From positions 96,755,015-96,819,014 of the forward strand of contig OW799237.1 of NCBI GenBank assembly GCA_941918925.1: DNA of 64,000 bases. The letters are read 5' to 3'. Below, in pieces: positions 1 to 12,294 of the stretch (the first letter of the stretch is position 1; each line of letters starts with the position of its first letter). Source of the stretch: Phyto melanocephala (lineage: Eukaryota; Arthropoda; Insecta; Diptera; Rhinophoridae). The translations under genes were made by a program, and so were the position numbers. The notes beneath the pieces were generated by a model. It saw only the letters and a program-made list of their open reading frames with translations. It was not told the DNA's origin and did not search any database.

Positions 1-340
1 ACTTTTATTTGCGTTACTTACATTCTTAACTATGTCGCTTTTAAAATTCAATGATTTTATTCTGTTTTATTGCCTGAAGCATATTTAAGTTATTTTTTTT
101 TTCTTCAGTTCGCTGTTTTTTGCTCAATCATACTATTTTGGGAATTTTTGGTATCGCTAAAATAAGAAACAAGCAAAGAAATGCTTCTAATAGAAAATTT
201 TCCATAAAATAAATTACATTAAAATTCTGGTCCATTATTTGTTTCACTTAAAATTTTGTCTTTATATTTTTTTGCTCCACACACCATCTAAATAAAATCT
301 TTCGACTAAAACTTGTACAAGTATTTGTATTTGCAATGTT
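1..340. other. no gene seen
   Basis: AT-rich sequence with short homopolymer tracts. I see no coding signature, no inverted repeat and no recognisable element before the repeat that begins near 341. Confidence 0.5.
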
Positions 341-1099
341 TTATTATACCCTTCACCTGTGGTGCACAAGGGTATATATAGCTTTGTCATTCCGTTTGTA
401 ATTTCTACAATTTTCATTTCCGACCCCATAAAGTATATATTTTCTGAAAGCTTATGAATAGAGGAGTCGATAAAGCCCTGACCGTCTGTCCGTCTGTCCG
501 TCTGCCCGTCTGCCCGTCTGTCCGTGTGTTGGTTGAAATCAACTTTTAGAAGCAACTATATGTTCCTCAGATCTGTGTATGGTATCAATCTCTTGGAAAT
601 ATCCAGGAATGAATCGCTATTGAAATTCAGCACAATCGCCCCATAACTTTCTGAGATATGAGCAAAAAACCACGACCACCTCGTTTTTTTCACAATTACA
701 ACAACAACATACATACATACATGTAAAAAACATACCAAACAAAAAAAAAATACAAAAAAAAAAATATTAAAAATAAGAAAAAAAAACTACAAAAAAAAAT
801 TTTAAAAAAATTTAAAAAAAAATTTTAAAAAATTTTTTAAAAATTTTTCTAAAAAAATTTTTTAAAAAAATTTAAAAAAAATTTAAAAAAAATAATAAAA
901 TATAAATAATATATTAAATAAAATAAAATAAAATTTTTTTGGCTCAGCTGGGATTCGATGCCACATTTATTCTAACGTGTACGTATGCACGTATTTTATA
1001 TGGGATGAATGGTGATACAAACAATTGTTATTGCATGACTACACGTTGTGAAGGGTATATAAGATTCGGCACGGCCGAATATAGCACTGTTACTTGTTC
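341..1099. mobile_element. hairpin-ended fly repeat with CCGTCTGTC minisatellite
   Basis: The unit opens with TATACCCTTCACC facing GGTGCACAAGGGTATA, which can fold into an imperfect hairpin. It continues with a conserved GACCCCATAAAGTATATAT block and a minisatellite of CCGTCTGT/CCGTCTGC units (about 480-525), then a long A/T-only stretch (720-940). It closes with GTGAAGGGTATATAAGATTCGGCACGGCCGAATATAGCAC (here described by its parts: an inverted copy of the opening motif, then an ATTCGGC...GCCGAAT hairpin). A longer copy of the same layout lies at 26041-28800 on the same strand. No transposase is encoded; the open frame across the minisatellite (LKVDFNQHTDRRADGQ...) is a by-product of repetition. 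The class is uncertain. A terminal hairpin recalls Helitron-like elements, but the expected CTRR end is absent. Confidence 0.75.
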
Positions 1100-2328
1100 A
1101 ATATTAAATTTGTGATTGGGTGGGTATGAGCTGGTATAAGGTATGAGGAAAAGGCACAATAATTTTATAGAGAGGCCTTTTGCAAGGCCTTTTGTTTTAA
1201 ACAGAGTAGAGGATTTTTAAAATATTTTTTATAAGTATACGTTTTTATTCTTTTCTTTTAATTTTGTTAGTTGTAAAAAGGAGATTTTGAACTGTTTATT
1301 TATAAATCTTTTCAAGGAATAAATATTTAATTTACCAATATATTTGTTTGTGGAAATCGGTACCTTCGTAAAGGCCTTCCAATTGCCTCCCACTTGGTAG
1401 TATTTATATGTATATGAATGAGAGTTCTTTGTTCATGTGTTGGTGGCAGTGTTGGTATTGTTGCTGTACTGATAGTGTGTATTTGAACAAGTTTAAATGT
1501 ATGATTACAACGATTGTTGCTTGGCTTTTATGTATAAAATACATGTACATGTTTGTTAATTCCTTTAGCTCAATGTTGTAAAATATCCTCGGAGGCAATT
1601 AGTTTATTTGTACAATTTCATTTTGTTTAGGCCTTTGGAATTTTAATGTTTTACTATTTTTTTTCTTCTTCTTGTTTTTCTCTTGTTGATGTGTATTCCT
1701 TTCCTCTTCAGCTTCTTTACATTTTTGTTTATTTTATTTTATTTTAGAAAGTTTAAATTTACTGTTTATTGGTCAGATAATGTTTATTTAAAAGTTTCTA
1801 CAAGTATTTGTTGGTTAAATATTTTTGGAAAGCAAAACAGTGTATTGAGTTTGAAATTTACTTAAATTTTTATATTTTTTTGTGGCAAAAGCATTAAAGT
1901 ATTTAAGAGCTAAGCAATTCTGTATAATTAAAAAAATCTAGTGATATTAATGTTAAGGCTTTAAAAATAATTTATAGTAAACCTAAAAATAGGAAGAAAT
2001 AGAAGCTACTAAAATATTTTTCATAACTACTTAAACGAATTAATAAATTGTATAAAATTTACCGACAAATTAATATTAATAAATGCAAAGTATAAAGTTG
2101 TGCAAAAGCTACCCCACGAAGCTCTTCTATACAATTTTTATAAATACCAATTAACATATGCTTTATTATATGTTATGGAAATTTCTTAATCGATCCGTAG
2201 ACATCATCATCAACCAAACATAATTTTTGGCGAAAAAACCTACTTGACATCTCAGAGTAATACAGTAAAAGTAGACAATGTAGACAATGACAATTTAAAA
2301 ATGTGTCAAATCGAATTAGTCTTGTTTA
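1100..2328. other. no gene seen
   Basis: About 1.2 kb of AT-rich sequence. A short direct repeat of AGGCCTTTTGC lies near 1172-1196. Short open frames on both strands are low-complexity and have no family resemblance. Confidence 0.5.
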
Positions 2329-3168
2329 CATATGGGCATTTCCATGAATATGTCGACCACGGTTGTAAAAATAAAAACTCTTGAAAGTTTTTCAATATAA
2401 AACACTAAAAACACTAAAATTTTACTATTCGCAGGTTTAAAAAGCTTATTAAATTATTTAAAGAGCAATAATAAGAGTTTAATCTGATTATCTCATTGAC
2501 TTATTTTAAAGAATTACAATCAACTTTTTTTTTAGCAACTAAATTGTAAAAATAAATTGTAATTGGTTATATGCTTTAAAATTGATGTAACAACAACAAT
2601 TAAAAAGATCCATAAGAAAAAAGAAAATATAGAGTACAATTAGCGGTAATTGTTATTTTAATGTCACGTACGTAGTGCAAAAACATTATTTGTCTTCTTA
2701 ATTCGTATTTGAACAGTACACCTAATTTAGAATTTAATATAATATAAATTTTATTACCTAAGAATACTATTAAAGAAAATCTGTCACGTACGATATGTCA
2801 CGAACGATATTAAATTGAATTTATTATAAAATAATTTAAAGATTGTTTTCAATTAGGTATGATGGATTTTAAATGAAAAATATTTGGTTTAGTGTGAGAA
2901 ATTAAAAAAAAGAAAAAATACCTCCCAAAATTCGCAGTTTTATTCATATTTCCATATTTACCTCAAAATTACTTCTGTTTTATATTCTTATTTTTCTGGA
3001 TATTTAAGACAACAATGATTCGAATATAATTATTTTTTTTCAAATAAAATACCCTTTCAATGGAACATAAAGATAAAATTTTGTCTCAGTTACTCTTACT
3101 TTTGCAAAAATTACTCCACTTTATAGGAGTACAAATGTCACATACGATGACATGGAAATGCCCATATG
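2329..3168. mobile_element. non-autonomous DNA element with perfect 18-bp inverted ends
   Basis: CATATGGGCATTTCCATG at 2329-2346 is matched exactly in inverted orientation at 3151-3168, bounding 840 bp. Inside, a TGTCAC-GTACGATA motif recurs at 2662, 2782, 2796 (as TGTCACGAACGATA) and 3136 (as TGTCACATACGATGA). The last of these abuts the right inverted repeat, like subterminal transposase-binding repeats. No open frame of note exists, so it would depend on a transposase supplied in trans. The outermost bases are themselves palindromic (CATATG), so the target duplication, and therefore the superfamily, cannot be read. Confidence 0.7.
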
Positions 3169-3648
3169 CTAAATATTTTTGAATACACGTAAAGGAAAAA
3201 AAAACGTGGTTAAGGTGATTATTATCTCACCTATAAAATAATAGAAAAAAGAAGTCATTCATTTTCACAAACTAGGTCCGTTTTCTCGGAGAAGTTCACA
3301 TATAATGATTTACTTAATTTTTTATTTGCAATTTTTTTTACCAAATTTTTTTTATTTCAAGTTTCTCCAATTTTTTCACAATTTCTGTGTATTTTTTTGA
3401 CATCTCAAACTAATAGAATAATAAAAATTTATTCAGCCAGAAGAAGAACGGTTGAAATGAAATTATTATTAAAGAAAATCATAGCTTGATTGCTTGGTAA
3501 TCATGCTATTGTCTTACCTATTATTTTATGATTATTTTAAATTTTTAATAATTTTAAATGTAATGTTATTTTTGTCAGGTTATTTTTTTTTTTTTTTAAT
3601 CATACTATTTAAAAACGATAACAATATTGAAGCTTTTATAAAAAATAA

Positions 3649-5034
3649 ACATGAGTGATATTCCCAAACTTTTTGAAAAAATTTTAACTGAATATTTACA
3701 CTTTCAAATTTCTTCGATTTTGTCACCGTGCCAACATGGTTTTTGTAAACATCGCTCTACAACGACTAATATTTTGGAGCTTACTACTACAATAAATGAT
3801 GGTTTTATAAATAATATGCAAACTGATGCTATCTACACAGATTTTAGTAAAGCTTTTGATAAGGTAAACCATGATCTCTTGCTTAACAAATTGTCATTAA
3901 TGGGATTTACGGATAAAAAGGTTAAGATCATACTTGTCTTTAAGAACACAACAAGTTAAGTATGGAAGTGCTACGTCTAATGCTATCAAAGTTCCTTCTG
4001 GTGTTCCGCAAGGTAGCCACCTTGGTCCTATTTTATTTACCTTATTCATAAACGATCTACCTTCAGTTATTCAGCACTCTAAAGTTTTGATGTATGCCGA
4101 TGATGTCAAAATTTTTCGTTCTTCTAATAATCCCGAAGATCAACTTTTCGTTCAATCTGATATTGACAAATTGGTAAATTGGTGTGAAATCAACTTAATG
4201 GAGCTGAATATAAAAAAAATGTAAGCATATGTCCTTTTTCAGAATTAAGAAATTGGATTTATTTTATTGCATTAATGAGTGTAAACTTGATAAAGTTCTG
4301 AATTTTCTTGATCTTGGTATTTTGCTTAATCACCAATTAAATTTTCGTGACCATATTTCTTTAATTGTTAACAAAGCAAATGGTGTACTTGGATTTATGA
4401 AGAGGTAGTGCAAGGAATTTCTAGATCCTTATATTGCGAAACAATTATATTCATCGTTAGTTCGACCTATTCTAGAATACGGATCGATTATTTGGGATCC
4501 TTACTATAATATTCATATTGATAGTATCGAGCCTGTACAAAAGAAGTTTTTAATATTTTGTCTTCGTGGCCTTGGATGGAATTCGTTTTTACTACCTTCA
4601 TACGAAAGCAGACTCTGTCTTATAAAATTACCAACTTTAAAAAGTCGTCGTTCAATGCTGAGTTTTTCTTTTGTGCTGGGCCTAATTCAAGGCGATATCA
4701 ACTCTGAATTCCTGCTAAGTAAAATATATTTTAATGTTCCAACCAGATCAACTCGAAATTTCCGTTTTATTAACATAAAATACTATAGATCCAACTATGC
4801 TAATAATGCTCCTCTTCGTCGTATATGTGAAAACGTTAATAACTATTATCACCTTATTGGCCTTAATGGAAGTAAAGAAATTGTTAAAAGAAATATCATT
4901 TTATATTTAAATCGTTGAATTGTATAGAATATTATTTTATATATATCCTTAATTTTGTTTTGTTATTTTACATTCTTTAGTCTGTAAGGATTTATAATCT
5001 ATAGACAATAAATTAAATAAAAAAATAAATAAAC
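3649..5034 (+). pseudogene. 5'-truncated LINE reverse transcriptase (jockey/CR1-like), decayed
   Basis: Reverse transcriptase remnant of a non-LTR retrotransposon. Reading along the strand: the finger region (DIPKLFEKILTEYL, QHGFCKHRSTTTNIL), the palm motif A (YTDFSKAFDKVNHDLL, about 3834-3875), a frameshift near 3950, motif B (SGVPQGSHLGPILF), motif C (MYADDVKIF, about 4089-4115), a second frameshift near 4222, then LGILLNHQLNFRDHI. An in-frame TAG at 4406-4408 precedes the thumb and tail (ILEYGSIIWDPYY, FNVPTRSTRNFRF, RSNYANNAPLRRICE). The carboxy end is at 4918, and an A-rich 3' end follows to about 5034. It begins abruptly inside the fingers, so endonuclease and ORF1 are lost, as is usual for 5'-truncated LINE insertions. 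Two frameshifts and one stop make it dead. The clade cannot be fixed by eye. Confidence 0.85.
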
Positions 5035-5194
5035 AATGCAAACAAATGCTTGGTTATCGTGACAAAAAATATGATTAAATAAAATAAAAACAACTATTAC
5101 TTGTTTTCGACAACAAAATATTGTTATAACGAATATAATATTACCATCGTGATCATGTCGTAATCATGGTTTTTCTTTACGTGTATTTTCAACT

Positions 5195-5665
5195 CTATAT
5201 TGAGATATATATTCAATCTGGGAAAGTATGGCCATATTTCTCAGTACTCAAGAAGACTCTATGGCGTAACTCTATTAAATCTTTTAAATATCAGAACATT
5301 GACTTTGCAATATAAAATCATTAACACTTATCATCCAACGTATTTATTTGCGGAAATCTCTTTTACACTCTCTGAAAGAACAGAAGATATCGTACACGTT
5401 CTTTATAATACCTCGCTATCAAAAATGCAATTTTATGTTCATAACGTCCGTATTAAATTTGAAGACACCGCTTAGCAGTTTAAAAAAGAAATTTTTAATT
5501 TTATTCTACGAAAATTATTTAATTTTTATTTGCCTCATTATTTTTTTATTAAATTAATGTTTAATGTTAATTACTATATCATTTCTATTTGGTTTTTAGT
5601 CATTGTTATTAACTTAATTTTTTAAAATTTTGGCTTAAGCCCAATAACCAAATAAAATATTGAAA
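5195..5665 (+). pseudogene. 3' end of a second, different LINE
   Basis: The frame reads RYIFNLGKYGHISQYSRRLYGVTLLNLLNIRTL (given in part), a pattern seen near the carboxy terminus of jockey/CR1-like reverse transcriptases, after the YADD domain. It continues through YKIINTYHPTYLFAEI and VHNVRIKFEDTA, stops at 5475 where related proteins continue into a basic FK..L tail, and is followed by an AT-rich 3' region ending near AATAAAATATTGAAAG. Its sequence differs from the LINE just upstream, so it is a separate insertion in the same orientation. Only the last 100 or so codons remain. Confidence 0.6.
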
Positions 5666-5691
5666 GATTAGTTGGAAGCATATATACACAT

Positions 5692-6584
5692 AAGGCGTAG
5701 TTTTTTTTTTTTTAAATCTAATAAAACACTCAAATAACAATTTTTATTTGAATCGATAAATTGGTCTTTGCCATTTACTTGTTAAAAATAACTTCATGTA
5801 AATATTGCCTGCGGCTCTGGTCCAATTTTGCACCACTTTATCGGTCATTTCGGTCTGTATTTCATTAATAACACGTGCTATGTTATACTCTAAGGCTTCA
5901 CTCGTGTTTGGCTTGTCTACATAGACCAACGACTTCACATAACCCCACAAGAAATGGTCTAGAGACATCAAATCACATTATCTTGGCGGCCAACTCACAG
6001 GGCCATTTCGAGAAATAAACTGCTTACCAAATTCATTCTTAATATGGCCATTGTTTCACGAGCTGTGTGGCATGTGACACCGTCTTGTTGAAATCACATA
6101 TTAATCAAGTTCAACTCATCCAATTGGGGCATAAAAAAGTTGCGTATCATCGTCTGATACCGTTCGCCGTTGACGGTAAAATTTCTTGTACAGAAGTCTT
6201 TAAAGAAAAATGGAACGATGATGCCCCCAGCCCATAAACCACATCAAACTGTCGTTTTTTAGGGATGCATCGGTAACTCTTGTACGGCATGTGGCTGTTC
6301 TTCACCCCAGATGCGACAGTTTGTTTACGTAACCATTTAGCCAGAAATGAGCCTCATCGCTGAACATAATTTGCAGTTCGTAACAAACGATGGAAATTTT
6401 TCTCAGAGCACGAATTTCGATAATAATTTTTAACGATTTGCAGTCGTTGCTCGTTTGTGAGTTTCTCCATGATGAAATGGCAGAGTATACTGAACACTTT
6501 TCACCTTCACAGATGTAGTTTGAACACAACTACCAACCAGTGCTGCCAGATCGAAGAATTTAATTCATAAAAAATCACCCTTTA
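5692..6584 (-). pseudogene. internally deleted Tc1/mariner-type transposase (group A, copy 1)
   Basis: Minus-strand DDE_3-type transposase remnant. The amino end (about 6530-6420) runs without its DNA-binding domain straight into LQIMFSDEAHFWLNGYVNK (first catalytic D at about 6355). After a decayed middle comes DHFLWGYVKSLVYVDKPNT and a tail ending KWQRPIYRF. The right end has TATAAAGGGTGATTTTT (inverted) at about 6567-6584; the left end is eroded near 5692. The plus-strand copy at 51863-52770 shares the flanking noncoding sequence, the amino-terminal stub and the same internal junction, so both derive from one already deleted parent. Many stops and frameshifts; non-functional. Confidence 0.85.
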
Positions 6585-7865
6585 TATAATAATCGAGTAT
6601 ATTAATTTTAAAATTTTAAAGTTTTTTTTTTAATTTTTTATTTTTGAATTGTTACTTTATTTTTTCAATTAAATAATATATTTGTACATTTTAAAAATCC
6701 ATTACTTAATTATAAGATTTTTTATTTCGTTGTATTGGAAGGCAAATAAAGAGAAATAAATGGATAAGCTTTTATTTATTATGGTGTAAAATTAAAAATT
6801 TATTGTGGTTACGTGTACTTCGTCTACAACTTTCCTAGTGTAAATACACCTTTAGACAACAAGATGTTTAATCAGGACAAGTTTAAAAAATTTTACAAGT
6901 CACCTCTCAAACGTTTGCTTAACTTAAGTGTTTTAAAGTTTCTTTTTTATTACAATAAAAAAGGCTAAATTTGCTGTCACTAACATATGTGTGGCGTATT
7001 ATATAAAGTACAATATTATTTTTTTTTATTTAATTTTTTTAATATACTTTGACTGCTTTCATACCCCACACTAACTTTTCACTACTTTAATTTTGCATTT
7101 TTTTTTTTTGTTTTTATTTGACAAAGTTCCATAATGACTTTAAAATGATTTAACAATTTGTTAAAATATCACAAGAATTTTTAACAAAATATTATATTTT
7201 AATCATTTTCGTTTAGTGACTAGCTGCTGCGGCAGACACATGCTCATAGTTCATAGTTAATGTTTCTTTTTTTTAACAATGTGTATAAGAAATGAAAAAT
7301 GATTTTTAATTTAAAACGTTGTATTTTGTTTTTGTGTTTGTTAATAATTGGTAAAATGTCATGTTGTTCAAGGTGGTTGGTTGTTTTGGGAACAAGAGGC
7401 ACAACGCTAAAAACACATGTCTCGTAAATTGTGGCTAGACTGATTGGCAAAAAAAAAAAAGAAAAGCAGTACAAAAAAAAAAAAACGGCCGTACATCTGT
7501 CAGCTTGTGACATTCTAGTGATGAATGTCCCTTAATATGAAAGTTCAAATTACATCAACTTTTGCCCTTGTAGTTGCGAGAATTCTTGTTGGCCTTTTAT
7601 ATATTCGAAAAATTGATTGGCTTCGGCTCACGCACACATTTATTTCTCTAAGATATTAATGATACTTTAATTGGTAGAATGGTATGAAGGACGTGATTTT
7701 TTTATAAAGAAATAAAATAAAAAATTTTTGATTTAAATAAATGGCCGTTATAAATTGTTTATTAGTTTTAATATTTTTTCTTGCAAGAGTTTAAAAATTT
7801 AAAATCCATTGAAGTAAGGTTTATAAAATTCTGTAAGAATTTAATAAAGTTTAATATACTATCTT
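6585..7865. other. no gene seen
   Basis: AT-rich sequence with poly(A/T) tracts of 9-12 bases. The minus-strand open frame near 7244-7513 is low-complexity (FFFLYCFSFFFLPI) and resembles no family. Confidence 0.5.
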
Positions 7866-7984
7866 TCCATGGTTCAAATTCAGTTAGTCTAAAATTGAGA
7901 AATGTCTAATGAAATCAAAAAAAACTTGACGCTTAGGTGTGGTTCACATTCGACATCGGCCCTTAAAATTTAACCACCCTTTAT
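7866..7984 (-). mobile_element. terminal fragment of mariner-derived MITE (group D)
   Basis: The segment ends in GGCCCTTAAAATTTAACCACCC(T), the inverted terminal repeat of the complete elements at 28036-28655 and 46994-47556. It also keeps their adjoining TTAGGTGTGGTTCACATTCG and AATTGAGAAATGTCTAATGAA blocks. The other end is missing, so only one terminus of about 120 bp survives. Confidence 0.75.
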
Positions 7985-8755
7985 AATAAATCTAAAACAT
8001 AACCCTCATGTAAATGATTTTAAAAATGATTTTTAAAAAAAGTAGTTTCTTTTATATACTCAATGATCAAAAGTAAAAGAATTAAATATTCTAACAACAT
8101 TGTTTAAATTAAGCAAAATATTATCATTTTTAAAAATGAGCCCATTATGACTGCAAATATATAACAACATAAAATAAAATAAAAAGTCAAACTCCTAATA
8201 TATAGAGCTTGCAAGTTCTAAAAAAACATTAATTTCCTCCTTGATATTCAATAGACCCTAGTAGTGTTAATTATATACAACAGCAATGCACAAGCATAGT
8301 AATTTTTTATACCCAACCATAGTATATTTTTACATCTTCGCACTTTATAGAATATAAAAAAACAAAAGTGCGATTATTAATTCTTCGAAGTAATTCAAAA
8401 AATTTTAAAGTTGAAACTAAATTGTTTATTTAATATCATACAAAATACGCATTTATTGAAATAGTAACGATCTGAAGCAGTAGAGCTATACGTATCCTAT
8501 TTATACCTTACGAAAGAGAGAAAAAATTGAGCTAAACTAAATCAATACCTTAAAATGACTTAATACATTTTAGCAAAACGTAAAAGGATTTTGACAACGG
8601 AAATTCGTATGTGACTAAAAATGACTTCATATTTGGTAAATATTTGTCTTACTAAAGCTATTAACTATTTTTGGATTCGTTAGGTGTTCTAAGTTTGGCA
8701 TTGTGTCCACGTTAAAGTTCTAATGCACTTAAACGCATTTCACTGATAAAGTTAG
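7985..8755. other. no gene seen
   Basis: AT-rich unique-looking sequence without inverted repeats or coding signal that I can recognise. Confidence 0.45.
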
Positions 8756-10720
8756 TTTTCCAAACACTTACCATTTTCTTCGCATGCTCTACATGTCGTG
8801 TCGACAATTTAGAACTGAACTAATCTTTTAAGATCTCAGTTTCAGAATCGCCCTCTATTTCACAATATTTAGCTCACCCTTTGGTATATATGCTCATCTT
8901 TTTACCGGTAACAAACTTTGCCGCATTTTGACGTGTTCTGAAATTGCTCAAACCTTAAGTTTATTTTGGAACCTCTGATATCCATGTTATCTCTAGACGT
9001 TCACAATTTTATTATGTATGTAAGTTTATTCTACTATTGCATTACAGGATACTCCGAGATTCATCTCTTTTATTCATTGGGGTTTTAGTAACTGATTTTT
9101 TGTCTATTCATCCATATAATGCCTTCCGTAATTGTCATATTCTTAGAATGGAAAATTGAATTTTGATTTGGTAGATGTAAGTACCTCAGCTTCAGTTTAT
9201 TTTTTAGAAACCTATTCCAGTTTAATCACTAATCTTCGATTTATCTCTTTAAAGATAGCTGCCTTGGGTCTGGCGACACGTAATGTCCCCGGCTTATTTA
9301 GATAAACAAGAAATGATATTGAGAAGCATACAAATAGGTTAACACCAAAACAACCCCTAATTTACAGCTAAAAGGGTGCGTACAAGTGGCAATGATTACT
9401 ATATTTAGTGCTTAAATATTATATTTCTTAATATTTGTGCCTCCTTGTCTCTTAAAAGAATTCGAGGTACCTATGCCACCATCTAATGTGTGAAAAGAGT
9501 ATGGATAAACTCCTTTACTGCTCAGTAGCATACTCCATCTCTCCGATTAGTTAAAGAAGGTAAAATGACCACCCTCGAACTCTTAGCTGATTTTTAGAAT
9601 GACATCAAAGGGTGTGACATTAAGTTACTAGAGAATCTGCCTTGATTAACGTCAGCACCAATGCCTTGTGGCATAATCTGACAGTGGTTTTACTACTGGG
9701 TTAAAGTTTTCAGACCCAGCCGCTGTACCTCTGAACAAGTTGCGCTACTCAATATATCACAGGTGGCAATCTTATCTACATTAATTCTTGGTTAATGTTT
9801 AAATACTTTACCAAGAAGCTCGGGCTATCTATCTATCTTTTCTTGTTTTCGCTACGAGGCCATATAATTAATCAGCGACAGAATCAGATGTGTGGTCCGA
9901 AAGAATTCAAACAATTCACTTAGTAACTACTTTTGTTGAAAAACAACAGCACTGTCACAGATTAAGGATGATCGAAAGTTCGCCGCATCTGCAAGTATCT
10001 TTCTTTGTTTTTCTTAAGGTGGCAATATTACTTTAGGAATATCAGTGGTTGTCTGAAGTTCGACCCAAATTGAGCATCATTCAGTTGACCACTATCGAGT
10101 CAGTTTTCCCACTTGGGACTAACCACAACCAAAACTTTTTCTCCTAAGTGACTTTACCAATAAGTAGTCTAGAACAAGTTATAGAGGCTTACTAACTTCA
10201 TTTGTAACAAATAGGTCTATATTCAGCCTTGTACCTTTGTTTTGACTGGAATTTCGCTCACCTAAATTATGATTACAAGAAACCAGAGATGTTGGTCCCA
10301 CCTTTGTACCATATACCCACAATATTCCTTGGGCTGACACTCTACCAGAAGACATGCACCTGGGGGAATTGGCGTAGTACAATAACCAGCTCCTAAACAC
10401 TGTCTGACGTTTTTGAAGATCGAATAAATTACAATCTCTGGCCTGGGCAAATTAAAGTTTTTGTTCTCACACAATATTAGGACAAAAAGGCTTATTTGAA
10501 GTCACCGATAGACATAAGTACTTCCCAGGTTCTCGTTGTTACTGCCAGATTTAGACAGGTTCTATCAGAAGCACGGCCTATACCTGTTATTAAACACTCA
10601 CATACCAATAACCCGGTCATCTTTACAGCAAGGAAAAACTGGCCCCCAAAACTAAACTTCTTAACAAACCTTAAACACTTGTTGCTTGGCCAGTGTTCAA
10701 CGACTCAGTAGTCCATTTTA
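8756..10720 (-). pseudogene. heavily decayed I-clade LINE fossil
   Basis: The stretch 8780-9110 lines up with the carboxy-terminal RNase H/zinc-knuckle part of the intact-looking LINE fragment at 61215-62007. Shared blocks, in the same order, are CTCTACATGTCGT, GGTATCCAT(A/G)TTATCTC, GA(T/C)GTTCACAATTT, TTGCATT-CA and TAACTGATT. These encode the cysteine knuckle, the IWIPSHHG-type RNase H motif and the start of the RNase H strand. Everything from there to about 10720 is less AT-rich than its surroundings and reads as broken protein-like frames on the minus strand. It is plausibly the rest of the same element, but I could not match it motif by motif. The support is good for 8780-9110 and weak beyond. 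Confidence 0.45.
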
Positions 10721-12277
10721 GCTACAATTTTTGCAGAGATTTTTGTAATTTTCATTACATATGGTTTATAATTATGTTCACTAATATGTTGTTCTTTTTG
10801 TTGAGCTTGAGTTCGCATTTTGATTTTGATAAAAATATTTTTTTACTAAATGCAAAACAAACAAGTAAGAGAAGTAGAGAAATTGATTTAGAAAATCATA
10901 GGGTCCAAGAATATAAATTTATACGTTGTAACGATGAATGAATGAATATTTTTTTATACAACACTCATAGTAGCATACCCTTTGACATTGTGAGTGTGAC
11001 AAAGGGCATATAATTTTTATTCAAAACTTAAATAAAACGTTTAAAATGTTTTAAAGTATCTCGTAGATTCTCTACTTCCATGCAAATAACAATAAAGTAT
11101 AAAGATTGTCAACAATAACAATATGCTTATATTTACTTTATTTTATATGTCATTGTTATGTCTTCGTATTTTATTCTGTTTTTTACGTTTTAACATTTTT
11201 ATCTCTTATGTTTTATTTCGTTTTGTTTTTTCGGTTTTACTTGTTCTTTTTTTTTTTGGATGTAACTGTTGCAAAGTACAACTGTCAAATGTCAAGCTGT
11301 CATCAGTCCAGATAGTACGTGTTTATCTTATTTTATATATTTTATTTTCATTTTGCATCTTTTCGTGTACCATAAGTCGTTGCTTTTTATGTGTGTGAGT
11401 AAATAAACAGCAGTGTCAGTAGTAGAAATGACAAAAGTATTTTGTTATTTTTAACAATAAAAATTTGCATTTAATTTATTGTCATTTAAGCAGTGTAGAA
11501 TGCATTTTACATTGTATTTATTGTGAAATATTTGCTATTTATTTATGATTTTGTATTTGCAAAGTTAAATTACTTAAGTAGAGTGAACTGGAAGGAAAAT
11601 TATATTAATTATTTAGGTCTTTTTTAAAATTACTATTTCATTTTTTATTTTTTATAACGGCTCAAGGTCAAGTCACTTAATTACAATATTTAAAAAGAAG
11701 ACTCTTAACATGTTTCATTTAATTCTGTTTATTAACGGCTTTACTCAAATTATTTATTTCTGAAGAAGAGCACCGAAAGGGCTCGAATTGATGAAAAAAT
11801 AAAAAACTTAAATTTTACATTAATATTTCTGTGCCAAAAAGGAATAACTGCTTAAGTCGACGTAAGATAAAATTGAGATAACCACACCACTGCATAGTCG
11901 CAATTTAAAACTATACTGCGGCGATTTTTTTACCCTTTTAGGAGTAAAAGCTTATCACCTTAATTTTTTCAGCAAACAATATCATTAAGAATAAAAAAAT
12001 TATTTTAACTTTCAATTAAGCAATATACTTAACTCAATATGCTCTTAATTGAATAAAAAGCAAAATTCATGTAAAACAGTCTTCATTTTAAGGGAAATCA
12101 ACTTAAGGATTTTAAATTTCTTTCCTGAAAAAAACTATAAAAACAGACATAAGTAGTTTTTACTTATTGCCACAGATATAATGATAAGTGCCACAGACGA
12201 ACTCAAAGACTTTACCTTGAGCCTGTGTCAAAAATTAATATTTATACATTATAAGATCGTATTAATAACAAAATTTA
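10721..12277. other. no gene seen
   Basis: AT-rich sequence. Short overlapping open frames near 11106-11398 are hydrophobic low-complexity (LFYMSLLCLRILFCF) and overlap one another in two frames, which argues against coding. Blocks near 11842 (CTGCTTAAGTCGAC) and 12171 (CACAGATATAATG) recur near 32347 and 32386, suggesting a further diverged repeat family whose ends I could not place. Confidence 0.4.
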
Positions 12278-12294
12278 ATTGATTTTCTTTGCAG
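12278..12294 (+). promoter_or_regulatory. candidate splice acceptor
   Basis: AATTGATTTTCTTTGCAG is a pyrimidine-rich tract followed by CAG, a good insect 3' splice site. It lies about 390 bp upstream of the coding start at 12688 and would open an exon holding 5' untranslated sequence plus the first codons. Transcription starting inside 12295-12687 is the alternative. Confidence 0.4.

Noticed and set aside
480..525. Regular short repeats that could suggest a CRISPR array (also at 26185-26220)
   Set aside because: The units are 8 bp, contiguous, without spacers, and the sequence is eukaryotic; this is a minisatellite.
262..555. 97-codon minus-strand frame with TDRRADGQTDRRTDGQ
   Set aside because: It is translation of the CCGTCTGTC minisatellite in a mobile repeat; other copies break the frame, so it is not a protein gene.
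11106..11398. Two overlapping 69- and 91-codon hydrophobic frames
   Set aside because: Both are T-rich low-complexity translations in different frames of the same DNA, with no splice or family support.
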